This document shows, in pieces, positions 16,807-27,319 of a DNA stretch of 64,000 bases (positions within the stretch are counted from its first letter, which is position 1; every line of letters begins with the position of its first letter). The DNA lies in the NCBI RefSeq assembly GCF_005771435.1, contig NZ_VANI01000015.1:1-64000 (forward strand), read 5' to 3'. The position numbers and the translations under genes were made by a program. This stretch comes from Microbulbifer harenosus (GTDB taxonomy: Bacteria > Pseudomonadota > Gammaproteobacteria > Pseudomonadales > Cellvibrionaceae). The notes under the pieces were generated by a model that saw only the letters and a program-made list of their open reading frames with translations, was not told where the DNA came from and did not search any database.

Positions 16807-18123
16807 TTACTCCAGTGCCCGGCGCATGACTGACAGCTGTTTTTGGATTGTGGCGATATCAAATCTGTCGTCGATGCAATTTTCGCAGTCTTCCGCCAGT
16901 CGCTTGACCAAAGCGCTCAATGCCCTGCAGTCTTCCCGGCGGGAGCAGATTTCCGCCAGCTCAATGAGCGCGCCGATCAGGTGGCGCATAACGACGCCAC
17001 TGGAGCGTCCGTACTCGCGGATTTCATCCAGTGCGGCCGCCAGCACGTCGGTGAAGTCCAGTTCATTGACCACTAGCCGCAATTGTTCCTGGTCATCGTG
17101 AAAACAGTTGGGAAGCTGTGGCCGCTGCAGCACAACGCCCATACCGTCCACCAGTCTGTCGATACAGGCGTAGGCGGTAAACGGATCGTTGATGCCGGGA
17201 GACAGCGCGCGCACCGCGATCTGCGCAAGCTGGCGAACAGAAAAAATGATGTCCTGCTCCGCGGTTGCCTGGGGGCCCAGAGTGATCGTGCTGAGAATTG
17301 CCCTGGCGATGTCCTGGCTGTCGAGGTTGCGGGGTGGATCGTAAACCCGGGCGACAATACTCCAGTGGAAGGCAAAAATTCCCGGATGGCACAACAGCTG
17401 AATACGGCACTCGTGCTTGGTTGCCCAGTCGATCAGTGCCTGGCGGTCGATGATCTGCACATAGCCTTCTTTCTGTGTGCGCACACTGAGGCTGTCGTCG
17501 CCGAGTTGCAGTGTGCGCAGGTCGCAGCGGCTGTTGCGGCGATTTCTCGCTTCTTCGCGGGGGTAAATAGACTCAAGCGCAGAGCGGAACTCGCGGTTGA
17601 TGTGATAGGTGATGTTGTCCACCTGGATGGATTGGGCAACGTTGTGGATGAAATAAATCAGAAAGGCGATACATCCGAGCGCCAGCAGCAGGGCAACCGT
17701 TACGGTCAAGGTGTGGCGATGTTCCGTGGTGTCTGACCCGATGCCGCGCATGCTCATCAGCGCATACACAAAGGTGCTGAGAAAAATGCCAAGGGAGGCC
17801 TGAGTGCCGCGGTCGCGGATGAAGTTGCGCACCAGGCGCGGGCCAAACTGGTTGGAGGCCAGGGTGAGGGCGACGGTGGTGATGGAAAACACCGTGCCGG
17901 CCACGGTGATGGTGGAGCTGGCAATGGCGCCCAGCAGGGCGCGCGCACTATCCGGGTCGCGCAGTCTGAGCCAGCCAAAGCCGGGCAGGTGGTCGATCTC
18001 CCATATGCGGTCGGCGGCGAGCAGACCCTGCGCCAGTAGCAGGGCGACAATCATCATCAGCGCCGGGACCACCCAGAAGCTGGCGCGGAGGCGTTCAGAC
18101 AAATGCAGCAGCTGGTGTTTCAT
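16807..18123 (-). CDS. DUF2254 family membrane protein
   Basis: The product has 438 residues, starting at the ATG at 18123 (MKHQLLHLSERLRAS); an upstream TTG is in frame but has no RBS. Hydrophobic segments lie at about residues 15-38, 65-90, 105-125 and 135-160, followed by a long cytoplasmic C-terminus. The pattern AIASSTITVAGTVFSITTVALTLASNQFGPRLVRNF is diagnostic of DUF2254 (split here only for description). Function is unknown. It sits between bfr and bfd without an evident link to iron. Confidence 0.85.
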   Translation of the reverse strand: MKHQLLHLSERLRASFWVVPALMMIVALLLAQGLLAADRIWEIDHLPGFGWLRLRDPDSARALLGAIASSTITVAGTVFSITTVALTLASNQFGPRLVRNFIRDRGTQASLGIFLSTFVYALMSMRGIGSDTTEHRHTLTVTVALLLALGCIAFLIYFIHNVAQSIQVDNITYHINREFRSALESIYPREEARNRRNSRCDLRTLQLGDDSLSVRTQKEGYVQIIDRQALIDWATKHECRIQLLCHPGIFAFHWSIVARVYDPPRNLDSQDIARAILSTITLGPQATAEQDIIFSVRQLAQIAVRALSPGINDPFTAYACIDRLVDGMGVVLQRPQLPNCFHDDQEQLRLVVNELDFTDVLAAALDEIREYGRSSGVVMRHLIGALIELAEICSRREDCRALSALVKRLAEDCENCIDDRFDIATIQKQLSVMRRALE

Positions 18124-18327
18124 GGTCGGGATGTCAGGCTCGCGCAATCAGGGCCAATAAAAGCCTAGTCGGTCACGCGGAGAATGATCTGCAATCGGAG
18201 GAAAAGTTTATACGTCGGCGGACGGCGGTCCGGAAGAGTGGGGTGTCAGGGAGGGGGGCTACGTTGCGGGAGGGCTCGCTGTTGGCAGGTATCGAAGGCT
18301 AGCCGCCATAGCCCCTTGAAGCTGGAA

Positions 18328-18540
18328 TCAGCCGGCGGAATAAAAGAGCGCGCTGTTGGCTGTGGCCATTACGCCGCCTGCCATGGTCTCGTCGATGATT
18401 TCCTGGGTCAGTTCTGCACAGCGACCGCACTGTGAGGATACGCCCAGATGACGGCGCAGGGCTTTGACCGAGGTGGAGCCGTCGTACACGGCCTCTTTGA
18501 TCTGGCTGTCAGTGATGCCTTTACAGATACATACGTACAT
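18328..18540 (-). CDS. bfd: Bacterioferritin-associated ferredoxin
   Basis: Bfd docks on bacterioferritin and supplies electrons to release stored iron. The 70-residue product has [2Fe-2S] ligands C4, C6, C38 and C41 (MYVCICKG and SSQCGRC), which is the BFD-like fold. The open frame extends 32 codons further, but the ATG at 18540 directly precedes the conserved start and gives the normal length of the family. A Fur-like site lies upstream at 18600-18614, so induction under iron limitation is likely. Confidence 0.95.
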   Translation of the reverse strand: MYVCICKGITDSQIKEAVYDGSTSVKALRRHLGVSSQCGRCAELTQEIIDETMAGGVMATANSALFYSAG

Positions 18541-18599
18541 CGCGGTGACCCTGGCGCAAAAACAATCAACTCTTGAACGGATGTGGATCTTATTGGTAA

Positions 18600-18614
18600 T
18601 GAGAATGTGTGTCA
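18600..18614. promoter_or_regulatory. Fur-like site upstream of bfd
   Basis: TGAGAATGTGTGTCA matches the Fur 7-1-7 pattern (TGATAAT-N-ATTATCA) at 10 of 14 positions. It lies 60-75 bases upstream of the bfd start. The whole 18541-18907 gap carries only this site and the leader of the divergent peroxiredoxin gene; no further gene is visible in it. Confidence 0.4.
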
Positions 18615-18907
18615 ATAAGATTATGCGATCGCTCAAAATTTATTCTAGCCGGCGGTGCACAGTCTGGTAGGGGGGATTGGGGCTTTCGGCTGACTGAAGA
18701 GTCGGCACCGCTTTGGCTGGGCGGGAGAGAAACGCGCCGCAGGTGGTGAGGAGCGCCAGCTATTGGATTTATATAAAAATTTAATGGGACTGGCATAAAG
18801 CCCTGTGTAAGATAGCGGCCCACTATCAATCTTTAATCAATTTATAGCCATTGGTTATAAATTGACCATTTCCATAACGTTATACCCATCTCACTGAGGA
18901 GGTTCTC

Positions 18908-19510
18908 ATGGCTGTATTAGTAGGCAAGCCCGCTCCGGATTTCACTGCGGCCGCGGTACTGGGCAACGGCGAGATCGTTGACACCTTCAACCTGGCCGAG
19001 GCAATCAAAGGCAAGAAGGCTGTGGTCTTCTTTTACCCGCTGGACTTCACCTTTGTATGTCCTTCTGAGTTGATCGCATTCGACCACCGCTTTGAAGAGT
19101 TCAAAAAGCGCGGTGTTGAGGTGATCGGTGTTTCCATCGACTCCCAGTTCTCCCACAACGCCTGGCGCAACACCCCGGTAAACGACGGTGGTATCGGCCC
19201 GGTTAAGTACACTCTGGTTGCCGACGTAAAACACGAAATCTGCCAGGCCTACGACGTTGAGTCCGAAGGCGGTGTCGCTTTCCGCGGTTCCTTCCTGATC
19301 GACGAAGAAGGTGTTGTGCGTCACCAGGTGGTCAACGATCTGCCGCTGGGCCGCAACGTTGACGAGATGCTGCGCATGGTTGACGCGCTGGCGTTCCACC
19401 AGGAGCACGGCGAAGTCTGCCCGGCTGGCTGGCAGGAAGGTGACAAGGGCATGAACGCCTCTCCGGCGGGTGTGGCTGCGTACCTGAGCGAGAATGCCGA
19501 CAAGCTGTAA
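18908..19510 (+). CDS. Typical 2-Cys peroxiredoxin (AhpC/Prx1 type)
   Basis: This thiol peroxidase reduces hydrogen peroxide and organic peroxides. In the 200-residue product the peroxidatic C51 lies in FTFVCPSEL and the resolving C171 in GEVCPAGW, the pattern of the Prx1/AhpC class. GAGGAGG lies seven bases before the ATG, a strong RBS that suggests high expression. No ahpF is adjacent, so the reductant is probably thioredoxin or a distant AhpF. It is divergent from bfd and closed by the terminator at 19567-19591. Confidence 0.95.
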   Translation: MAVLVGKPAPDFTAAAVLGNGEIVDTFNLAEAIKGKKAVVFFYPLDFTFVCPSELIAFDHRFEEFKKRGVEVIGVSIDSQFSHNAWRNTPVNDGGIGPVKYTLVADVKHEICQAYDVESEGGVAFRGSFLIDEEGVVRHQVVNDLPLGRNVDEMLRMVDALAFHQEHGEVCPAGWQEGDKGMNASPAGVAAYLSENADKL

Positions 19511-19566
19511 GTCTTGTTGCGTGCGCTACGCTGACCGGGAAGCCATGCGGCTTCCTCGGTCAAAGA

Positions 19567-19591
19567 AAACCGCCTTACGGCGGTTTTTTTT
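19567..19591 (+). terminator. Rho-independent terminator after the peroxiredoxin gene
   Basis: AAACCGCC-TTAC-GGCGGTTT is followed by a T run. The next 320 bases, up to 19914, hold no recognisable gene; a TACAAT hexamer at 19686-19691 is the only promoter-like sequence seen there. Confidence 0.9.
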
Positions 19592-19914
19592 CGCCCGCGA
19601 ATCGCCGCGTTCCGGAATCAGCCCGGGCAAACCCGGTGATACCGGTTGAAAAATCGGCTAATGTGCGCGTTTGTTCCAGTTTTATTACAATCCCGGCCAA
19701 GTCGGTGCGGTGGTCGTTTGATCCGTCCGATCAACCGGTGACGTTGTGAGAGGATTGAGGCGATGGCAAGTAAGGGTGCCGCCCGAGAATTTTTGTGCGG
19801 GCTGCTAGTCTTACATACAGGTTTTCCCACAACATCCGATAGCGTTTTTCACGGGGCTCCGGTCTGACCCGGGTTCGGGGAGCGTCGTTGTCGCGGTGGT
19901 CTGCAGTACGGCAT

Positions 19915-21192
19915 ATGGTGTATTTCAAGGTGATTCAGGGCGTATCCAACCGTATTCGGGACATGTTCCAGCCTGTTGCTGGCGGACTGCTGCCGCCACT
20001 GGTGTTGCTGGTGCTGCTCTCCGTCGCGCATACCGTGACCGCTGCGGACGCGACGGCAGGGGATAAGTCCGCGCGTGAGGGCGGCAAGTCCGTCAGCCGG
20101 AGCGTTGAGTCCAGTGCCCGCGAGTTTGATCGTTACTTCCGCCAGATATTGAAACAACACGGCATTCCCGGCGCCGCCTATGTGATCGTGGACCGCGACC
20201 AGGTGGTGGCGATGGATACCTTCGGTGTCCGCGTGAAGGGCAAGCAAGAAGCGGTCACCAACCATACCGTGTTCCGGCTGGCGTCGGTGTCCAAAACCTT
20301 TGCCGCCAGTATGGCCGCGGTGCTTGAGCACGAGCACAAGTTCAGCTGGGGCGACAAGGTCGTACGCTATGTGCCGGAACTCAGCTTCAAGACCCCGGCG
20401 CTGTCGATGAAGTTGCAGGTGCAGCACCTGCTGAGTCACTCGTCGGGGCTGACGCCCAACGCCTACGACAACTACCTGGAAGACAACCGGCCTCTGTCCA
20501 AGATCCTGCCGATGTTTTCCACCATCGACCCCAACTGCGAACCGGGCCAGTGCTACGGCTACCAGAATGTATTGTTCAGCCTGATTGAAGAGGTCATCCA
20601 GAAGGCCACCGGCGTGCCTTACAGCCGGCAGCTGAAAGACCGCTTTTTTGTCCCCTTGCAGATGGAGGACGCCTCCCTCGGCTGGGAAGCGTTTATGGCG
20701 GCGAGCAATCGCGCCGCGCCCCATGTACAGACCGGCAACGGCTGGCGCCCGGTAAAAGTGGAGAAAGAATACTATCTGGCGGCACCCGCGGCCGGAGTGA
20801 ATGCCAGTATCAGCGATATGGCCCAGTGGCTGAAGGCGCAGATGGGATACTACCCCGAGGTGCTGTCGCGGGAGGTGATCAGCGATCTCACCACCGAGCG
20901 GGTGGAGACCCGCCGCCATATGCGGCACCGTATCTGGCGTGACTATATTGACCACGCCGGTTATGGACTCGGCTGGCGGCTCTACACCGTGGGTGACGAT
21001 CGCATCGTGTTTCACGGCGGCTGGGTGGCGGGCTTCCGCGCGGCCGTCGCCTACTCAGAAAAACGCAAGGTGGGCATCGCGATCCTGATGAATGCGGAGT
21101 CTCGCGTTATCTCGGATCTCACCGGCAATTTCATCGCCGATATCACCGGCCGGGGCAAGCTGGTACACGCCATCACCGCGGCGAAAAAGTAA
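19915..21192 (+). CDS. Secreted serine hydrolase of the beta-lactamase/PBP-like family
   Basis: The product is about 425 residues from the ATG at 19915. An in-frame ATG at 19963 would start exactly at the signal-peptide-like MFQPVAGGLLPPLVLLVLLS and is an equally good start. The SxxK motif S124-V-S-K127 (RLASVSKTFAAS), a YxN-like CYGYQN, and a C-terminal FHGGWVAG (HxG) mark the class C beta-lactamase/esterase superfamily. The protein is probably periplasmic. Members include esterases, D-aminopeptidases and true beta-lactamases; the motifs cannot separate these. There is no neighbouring ampR. Confidence 0.85.
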   Translation: MVYFKVIQGVSNRIRDMFQPVAGGLLPPLVLLVLLSVAHTVTAADATAGDKSAREGGKSVSRSVESSAREFDRYFRQILKQHGIPGAAYVIVDRDQVVAMDTFGVRVKGKQEAVTNHTVFRLASVSKTFAASMAAVLEHEHKFSWGDKVVRYVPELSFKTPALSMKLQVQHLLSHSSGLTPNAYDNYLEDNRPLSKILPMFSTIDPNCEPGQCYGYQNVLFSLIEEVIQKATGVPYSRQLKDRFFVPLQMEDASLGWEAFMAASNRAAPHVQTGNGWRPVKVEKEYYLAAPAAGVNASISDMAQWLKAQMGYYPEVLSREVISDLTTERVETRRHMRHRIWRDYIDHAGYGLGWRLYTVGDDRIVFHGGWVAGFRAAVAYSEKRKVGIAILMNAESRVISDLTGNFIADITGRGKLVHAITAAKK

Positions 21193-21242
21193 TCCCACCG
21201 TTTCTTCCCCCAAATCCGTGTGCAGTCAATCACCGGCCGGCG

Positions 21243-21270
21243 CTTGAAAAGGTGCCGGCCGGCCCAATAT
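21243..21270 (+). promoter_or_regulatory. Sigma-32 (RpoH)-type promoter for htpG
   Basis: CTTGAAA at 21243-21249, a 13-base spacer, and CCCAATAT at 21263-21270 match the heat-shock consensus CTTGAAA-N(11-16)-CCCCATNT at all but one position. It lies just upstream of htpG, which is a classic RpoH target. Confidence 0.75.
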
Positions 21271-21312
21271 CCCCAGTCTTGACGTTGATCTGATTTAGGG
21301 GAGAACTGACCC

Positions 21313-23229
<1,917 letters not shown>

Positions 23230-23242
23230 GTTTCCCGCTTTC

Positions 23243-23273
23243 GCACCGGCCGGGCACAGCGCCCGGCCGGTGC
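23243..23273 (+). terminator. GC-rich hairpin after htpG (possible terminator)
   Basis: GCACCGGCCGGGC pairs perfectly with GCCCGGCCGGTGC around ACAGC. No T run follows, so it may stabilise the mRNA end or assist factor-dependent termination rather than act alone. Confidence 0.45.
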
Positions 23274-23438
23274 TGCCCTCCTGATTGTCTTTCCCATCCC
23301 TCCTGCGCGGCAGACCCAACGCACTGCGCTATATTTGCTAATTGATTATCTGCTAACCACTTTTTTGCACGAAATGACGCTGAAACGGTGACAAATCACG
23401 GTGAACTTGGCAAAAACGATCAAATTTCTCCTCGGTCG

Positions 23439-23467
23439 TTGGGTGCCGGCATCCGCCTCCGTATAAT
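23439..23467 (+). promoter_or_regulatory. Sigma-70-type promoter for gpsA
   Basis: TTGGGT at 23439-23444, a 17-base spacer, and a perfect TATAAT at 23462-23467. Transcription would start about 26 bases before the gpsA ATG. Confidence 0.55.
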
Positions 23468-23499
23468 CCCCCGCTGCAAAGCAAGAATCACAGAGCGTT

Positions 23500-24549
23500 A
23501 TGACCCAGAAAGAAGTAACTTCAAGCGCCCCTGAATCCCGCTACACCGTTGCGGTACTTGGCGGCGGCAGCTTCGGTACGGCGATTGCCAATATCGTCGC
23601 TGGTAACGGCCACGATACCCGGCAGTGGATGCGCGACGCGGAACGCGCCGAAGCCTGTATGGCCAATCGGGAAAACCAGTGCTACTTGCCGGGCGTTGCC
23701 CTCGATCCCGGGCTCAGGGTCACCAGTGACCTGGAGGCGGCCGTGTGCGGTTGCCAGATCGTGTTTGTCGCCATTCCCAGCGGGTCCTTCCGCGAGGTAA
23801 TGCACCGTGCGGCACCCGTACTGGCACCCGGAACCATGCTGATTTCCCTGACCAAGGGCGTAGAGCACGACCGCTTTCATCTGATGAGCGATATCCTGCG
23901 GGAGGAAACCGAGGGCATGCGCGTGGGGGTGCTGAGCGGCCCCAATTTTGCCAAGGAGATCGTCGCCGGCCACTACACCGCCACCGTGATTGCGAGCGAA
24001 GACGAGTCTCTCTGTACCACCATCCAGAAAGTACTGCACTCGGAGACCTTTCGCGTCTATTCCAGCAACGATGTGTTCGGCGTGGAGCTGGCGGGGGCGT
24101 TGAAAAACATTTACGCGATTGTCACCGGTATGGCGGTCGCACTGGGGCGTGGCCAGAATACAATCAGCCTTCTGATCACCCGCGCACTTGCGGAAATGAT
24201 GCGTTTTGCCGAAGCAGTGGGCGCAGATCCCATGACCTTTATCGGTCTTGCCGGCGTTGGCGACCTGATCCTCACTTGCTCGTCGGACCTGAGCCGCAAC
24301 TACCGGGTGGGTTACCTGGTGGGCAAGGGCAAAAAACTGGATGACGCGGTGGCGGAGATCGGCCAGGTGGCCGAGGGCGTAAACACCGTTCGTCTGATTA
24401 AGGCGAAAGCGGACGAACTGGGCGTTTACATGCCCTTGGTTTCCGCAATTCACGCCATATTATTTGAAGGTACCCCGATCCCCACGGTCATTCGTGAACT
24501 GATGTCCGGGGCGCAGACCTTTGATGTGGCTTATTCGGCCAAACCCTGA
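23500..24549 (+). CDS. gpsA: Glycerol-3-phosphate dehydrogenase [NAD(P)+]
   Basis: The enzyme reduces dihydroxyacetone phosphate to sn-glycerol-3-phosphate for phospholipid synthesis. The 349-residue product shows the N-terminal dinucleotide-binding loop [23 protein letters not shown], the catalytic-lysine region [12 protein letters not shown], and the C-terminal [13 protein letters not shown] short, low-complexity N-terminus precedes the Rossmann fold. It is probably the first gene of a unit continuing into the DUF4389 genes and sixA. Confidence 0.97.
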   Translation: MTQKEVTSSAPESRYTVAVLGGGSFGTAIANIVAGNGHDTRQWMRDAERAEACMANRENQCYLPGVALDPGLRVTSDLEAAVCGCQIVFVAIPSGSFREVMHRAAPVLAPGTMLISLTKGVEHDRFHLMSDILREETEGMRVGVLSGPNFAKEIVAGHYTATVIASEDESLCTTIQKVLHSETFRVYSSNDVFGVELAGALKNIYAIVTGMAVALGRGQNTISLLITRALAEMMRFAEAVGADPMTFIGLAGVGDLILTCSSDLSRNYRVGYLVGKGKKLDDAVAEIGQVAEGVNTVRLIKAKADELGVYMPLVSAIHAILFEGTPIPTVIRELMSGAQTFDVAYSAKP

Positions 24550-24589
24550 GTGGATTTCCCGAGCGGAACCCCTGAATACGGAACTACCG

Positions 24590-24868
24590 ATGGATAACGA
24601 ACAAATAAAGCGCAACCTGACGTCGACCGATCACTGGCTGCGGCTGGTGTTCATGGTGATGTTTGTCATACTGCTGGAAGTGGCCGGGGTCGTAATGCTG
24701 GCGACCATCGTCCTGCAATTTCTTTTCGCGATTGTATCTGGCGGGCCGAACGACAACCTTCGCCAGCTCGGCAATCAGATTGCATCCTATATTTACCAGA
24801 CCCTGCAGTTCCTGATTTACAACACGGAAGAAAAGCCTTTCCCGTTTTCGGAGTGGCCGCAGGACTGA
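24590..24868 (+). CDS. DUF4389 family small membrane protein (copy 1)
   Basis: The product has 92 residues from the ATG at 24590. One or two hydrophobic stretches lie at residues 18-50 (LRLVFMVMFVILLEVAG onward), followed by a conserved tail YIYQTLQFLIYNTEEKPFPF. This matches DUF4389-type inner-membrane proteins of unknown function. It is a paralogue of the next gene: nearly the whole protein aligns with residues 1-95 there. It begins 40 bases after gpsA. Confidence 0.85.
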   Translation: MDNEQIKRNLTSTDHWLRLVFMVMFVILLEVAGVVMLATIVLQFLFAIVSGGPNDNLRQLGNQIASYIYQTLQFLIYNTEEKPFPFSEWPQD

Positions 24869-24977
24869 AACGATACCGGACTACGGTGCTTCCTGATTGC
24901 CGGCCCGAGTGGCCGGCTGTCTTTGGTGTTGTATTTAACGTCGACTTTAACAATGGTGCCCAACAACGGACTGGTGA

Positions 24978-25541
24978 ATGCCCATGAGCAATGAAGAACT
25001 GAAACGAAACCTGACCTCTACCAACCAATGGCTGCGCCTGGTTTATATGGTGCTGTTTGCGGTGCTGCTGGAAGTTGCCGGCTTTGTCATGCTGGCTGTG
25101 ATTATTGCCCAATTCCTGTTCGCCATTTTCAGCGGGGGGGCCAACGACAATCTGCGCCGTCTCGGCGACCAGATTTCCACTTTTATCTACCAGAGCCTGC
25201 AGTTTCTTATCTACAACACCGAGGAGAAGCCTTTTCCCTTCTCTGAGTGGCCGGAGTCTGAGGAGGAAGATCTCTCCTCTTATGAAAGCGCGGAGGAAAT
25301 CGATGGCGAGGTGATCGGCAGTGACGATGATGTAGAGGTTACTGCGGAGTTTGAGGAAGTGGACGAAGCGCCGTCTGCCAGAGCTGAGCAGAAACCGCAG
25401 GAAAAGGCGGAAGAAAAGCCAGCGGAGAAAAGAAAGCCCAAGGCGGCGAAGTCCGGGGATGAAAGTGCGGAAGATGAAACCGTCATTGAACTCGGCAGTG
25501 ACACCTCCGCAGATGTCGAAAAAAACACCGGCGACAAATAA
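24978..25541 (+). CDS. DUF4389 family membrane protein with acidic tail (copy 2)
   Basis: The product has 187 residues. The first 95 duplicate the preceding gene (NLTSTNQWLRLVYMVLF, then TEEKPFPFSEWP). The remaining 90 residues are a low-complexity tail, first acidic (EEEDLSSYESAEE) and then alternating acidic and lysine-rich, likely disordered and cytoplasmic. An ATG two codons downstream (24984) is an alternative start. The tandem arrangement suggests duplication and tail gain; function is unknown. Confidence 0.82.
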   Translation: MPMSNEELKRNLTSTNQWLRLVYMVLFAVLLEVAGFVMLAVIIAQFLFAIFSGGANDNLRRLGDQISTFIYQSLQFLIYNTEEKPFPFSEWPESEEEDLSSYESAEEIDGEVIGSDDDVEVTAEFEEVDEAPSARAEQKPQEKAEEKPAEKRKPKAAKSGDESAEDETVIELGSDTSADVEKNTGDK

Positions 25542-25593
25542 TCCCGGAGCGTGTCCACGAAGTCTGGCAGTCAGGATTTGACGGGAGAAAGTA

Positions 25594-26052
25594 GTGCTGT
25601 TGCTTGTCATGCGTCACGGCCACGCCGAGCCGTTCAGTAAGAGTGATGAAACCCGCGCACTCACGGAAGAAGGGCGCAAAGAAGTGGCCGCGGTGTGCGA
25701 GCAGCGCGCCTCGGAGCTGGCACAGGTGAAAACAATCTGGGCCAGCCCCTTCGTGCGCACCCGCCAGACGGCGAAGATCGTGGCGGAAACCTTCGAGCGC
25801 GAGGTGGAGATTCAGGAGGTATTGACCGGTGATACCCCGCTGGATGAACTGCTGGATGCACTGGCGGACGCGGATGAAGACCTCTTTCCGCTGCTGCTGG
25901 TCAGCCATCAGCCGCTGGTGGGCAGCCTCGTCAACGGCTTGTGTGGCACCGGCGATGAGCATCCCATGGGTACCTCGAGTATCGCCTGTCTCAGTGCCGA
26001 TGTGTGGGCCCGCGATTGTGCCGAGCTCGAATGGTTGCAACATAAGCCATAG
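25594..26052 (+). CDS. sixA: Phosphohistidine phosphatase SixA
   Basis: SixA dephosphorylates histidine-phosphotransfer proteins, in E. coli acting on the nitrogen PTS. The 152-residue product has the phosphoglycerate-mutase-like catalytic motif R7-H8-G9 (LLVMRHGHAEP) and the SHQPLVGSL motif with the second catalytic histidine. The start is GTG at 25594, preceded by GGGAGAAA. It follows the DUF4389 pair by about 50 bases. Confidence 0.93.
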   Translation: MLLLVMRHGHAEPFSKSDETRALTEEGRKEVAAVCEQRASELAQVKTIWASPFVRTRQTAKIVAETFEREVEIQEVLTGDTPLDELLDALADADEDLFPLLLVSHQPLVGSLVNGLCGTGDEHPMGTSSIACLSADVWARDCAELEWLQHKP

Positions 26053-26174
26053 TCGGGCGTGAAGTGCGTTGTATTGGCCGTGGAAAAACGGCCATTGAGT
26101 CTGGCGCCTGCCGCCATTGAGCCGCGGTTTCCGGGCTGTCAGCATGAAGGGCCGATTTAGCGGAAGCTGCTGTC

Positions 26175-27050
26175 ATGAGCCCATCCCCCCGAGAAATCAT
26201 CCTGGATATTCAGGGCAACACCATCGCTGCGCGCCAGTGGGGCAATCCCAGCGGCGTGCCAGTCCTGGCGTTACATGGATGGCTGGACAACTGCGCCAGC
26301 TTCGATGCCATGGCGCCCCATCTGCTAAGTCACAATCAGAGCCTCAATCTGGTGGCGGTGGATATGGCCGGGCACGGCCAGAGCTATCACCGTCACCGGG
26401 ATGCCAACTACACCGTATGGACGGAAATTGAGGATGTGCTGGGCATGGCGGATGCCCTCGGTTGGCAGCGCTTTTCCGTACTGGCGCACTCCCGTGGTGC
26501 GGTAATCGGTACCATTGCCGCCGCCACTTTTCCCGAGCGTATAAACCGCCTCGCCCTGATTGACGGTCTTGTGCCGCCACCTACCTCAGATTCCGAAGCC
26601 CCGGAAACCCTGCGCAAAGGCATTGAGCAGCGCGCGCGCTACCGTGACCGCCGCACCAAGGTATTTGCATCGCTGGATGTGGCCACGGCGGCGCGCAAGA
26701 ACGGCCTGTTCAAATTGAGCGACAGCGCGGCTCGCGCGCTGGTGGAGCGGGGCGTACGCCCGTGTGAAGGCGGGTATACCTGGAGTAATGACCCGCAACT
26801 GCTGGCGAGCTCGCTGGCGAAACTGAATGAGGCGCAGGTGATGGCGTTTCTGTCCCGCGCCACCATGCCCATTCGTCTCGCATTGGGCAAAGAAGGTATT
26901 CAGGGCATGATCGAGCGCATCCGTCCCATTGCCGAACGCATACCGAATATAGAAATCCATGAATTTCCCGGTGGGCACCATCTGCACATGGAGGAGAGTG
27001 CGGAGACCATTGCCCGGTGGTTTCTGCCGTTTCTTGAAGCGAAAATCTAA
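26175..27050 (+). CDS. Alpha/beta-fold hydrolase
   Basis: The 291-residue cytoplasmic hydrolase has the oxyanion motif LHGWLDN (HG at 34-35), DMAGHGQS, the nucleophile elbow A-H-S106-R-G and a C-terminal catalytic-histidine segment FPGGHHLHMEE. The nucleophile motif S-R-G departs from the common S-M-G/S-L-G pattern but keeps the required glycine. The substrate is unknown; esterases and epoxide hydrolases share the fold. Confidence 0.9.
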   Translation: MSPSPREIILDIQGNTIAARQWGNPSGVPVLALHGWLDNCASFDAMAPHLLSHNQSLNLVAVDMAGHGQSYHRHRDANYTVWTEIEDVLGMADALGWQRFSVLAHSRGAVIGTIAAATFPERINRLALIDGLVPPPTSDSEAPETLRKGIEQRARYRDRRTKVFASLDVATAARKNGLFKLSDSAARALVERGVRPCEGGYTWSNDPQLLASSLAKLNEAQVMAFLSRATMPIRLALGKEGIQGMIERIRPIAERIPNIEIHEFPGGHHLHMEESAETIARWFLPFLEAKI

Positions 27051-27319
27051 CCGGACTATCGTCGGCCGAAAAGCCAGGGGGGGGAGGGCGTAACACTCTC
27101 GTCTCGTTGGCCGGCCGATTGACGCTGTGTGTTTTTTTCAATATTAAGGCGTGGCGAAATCGTTCAGCCTGGCAATGTTGACCGGCGTAATGGAGGCCCG
27201 GGAGCATCCCTTGCGTGGCGCTGCACCTCGATGCACCGGCATTTCGCGGATAGCATCGAACTGGATCGAGACGATCTGGTTTGATTCAGCTCTATAACAT
27301 CTCCCGGTACGGCGACCCC

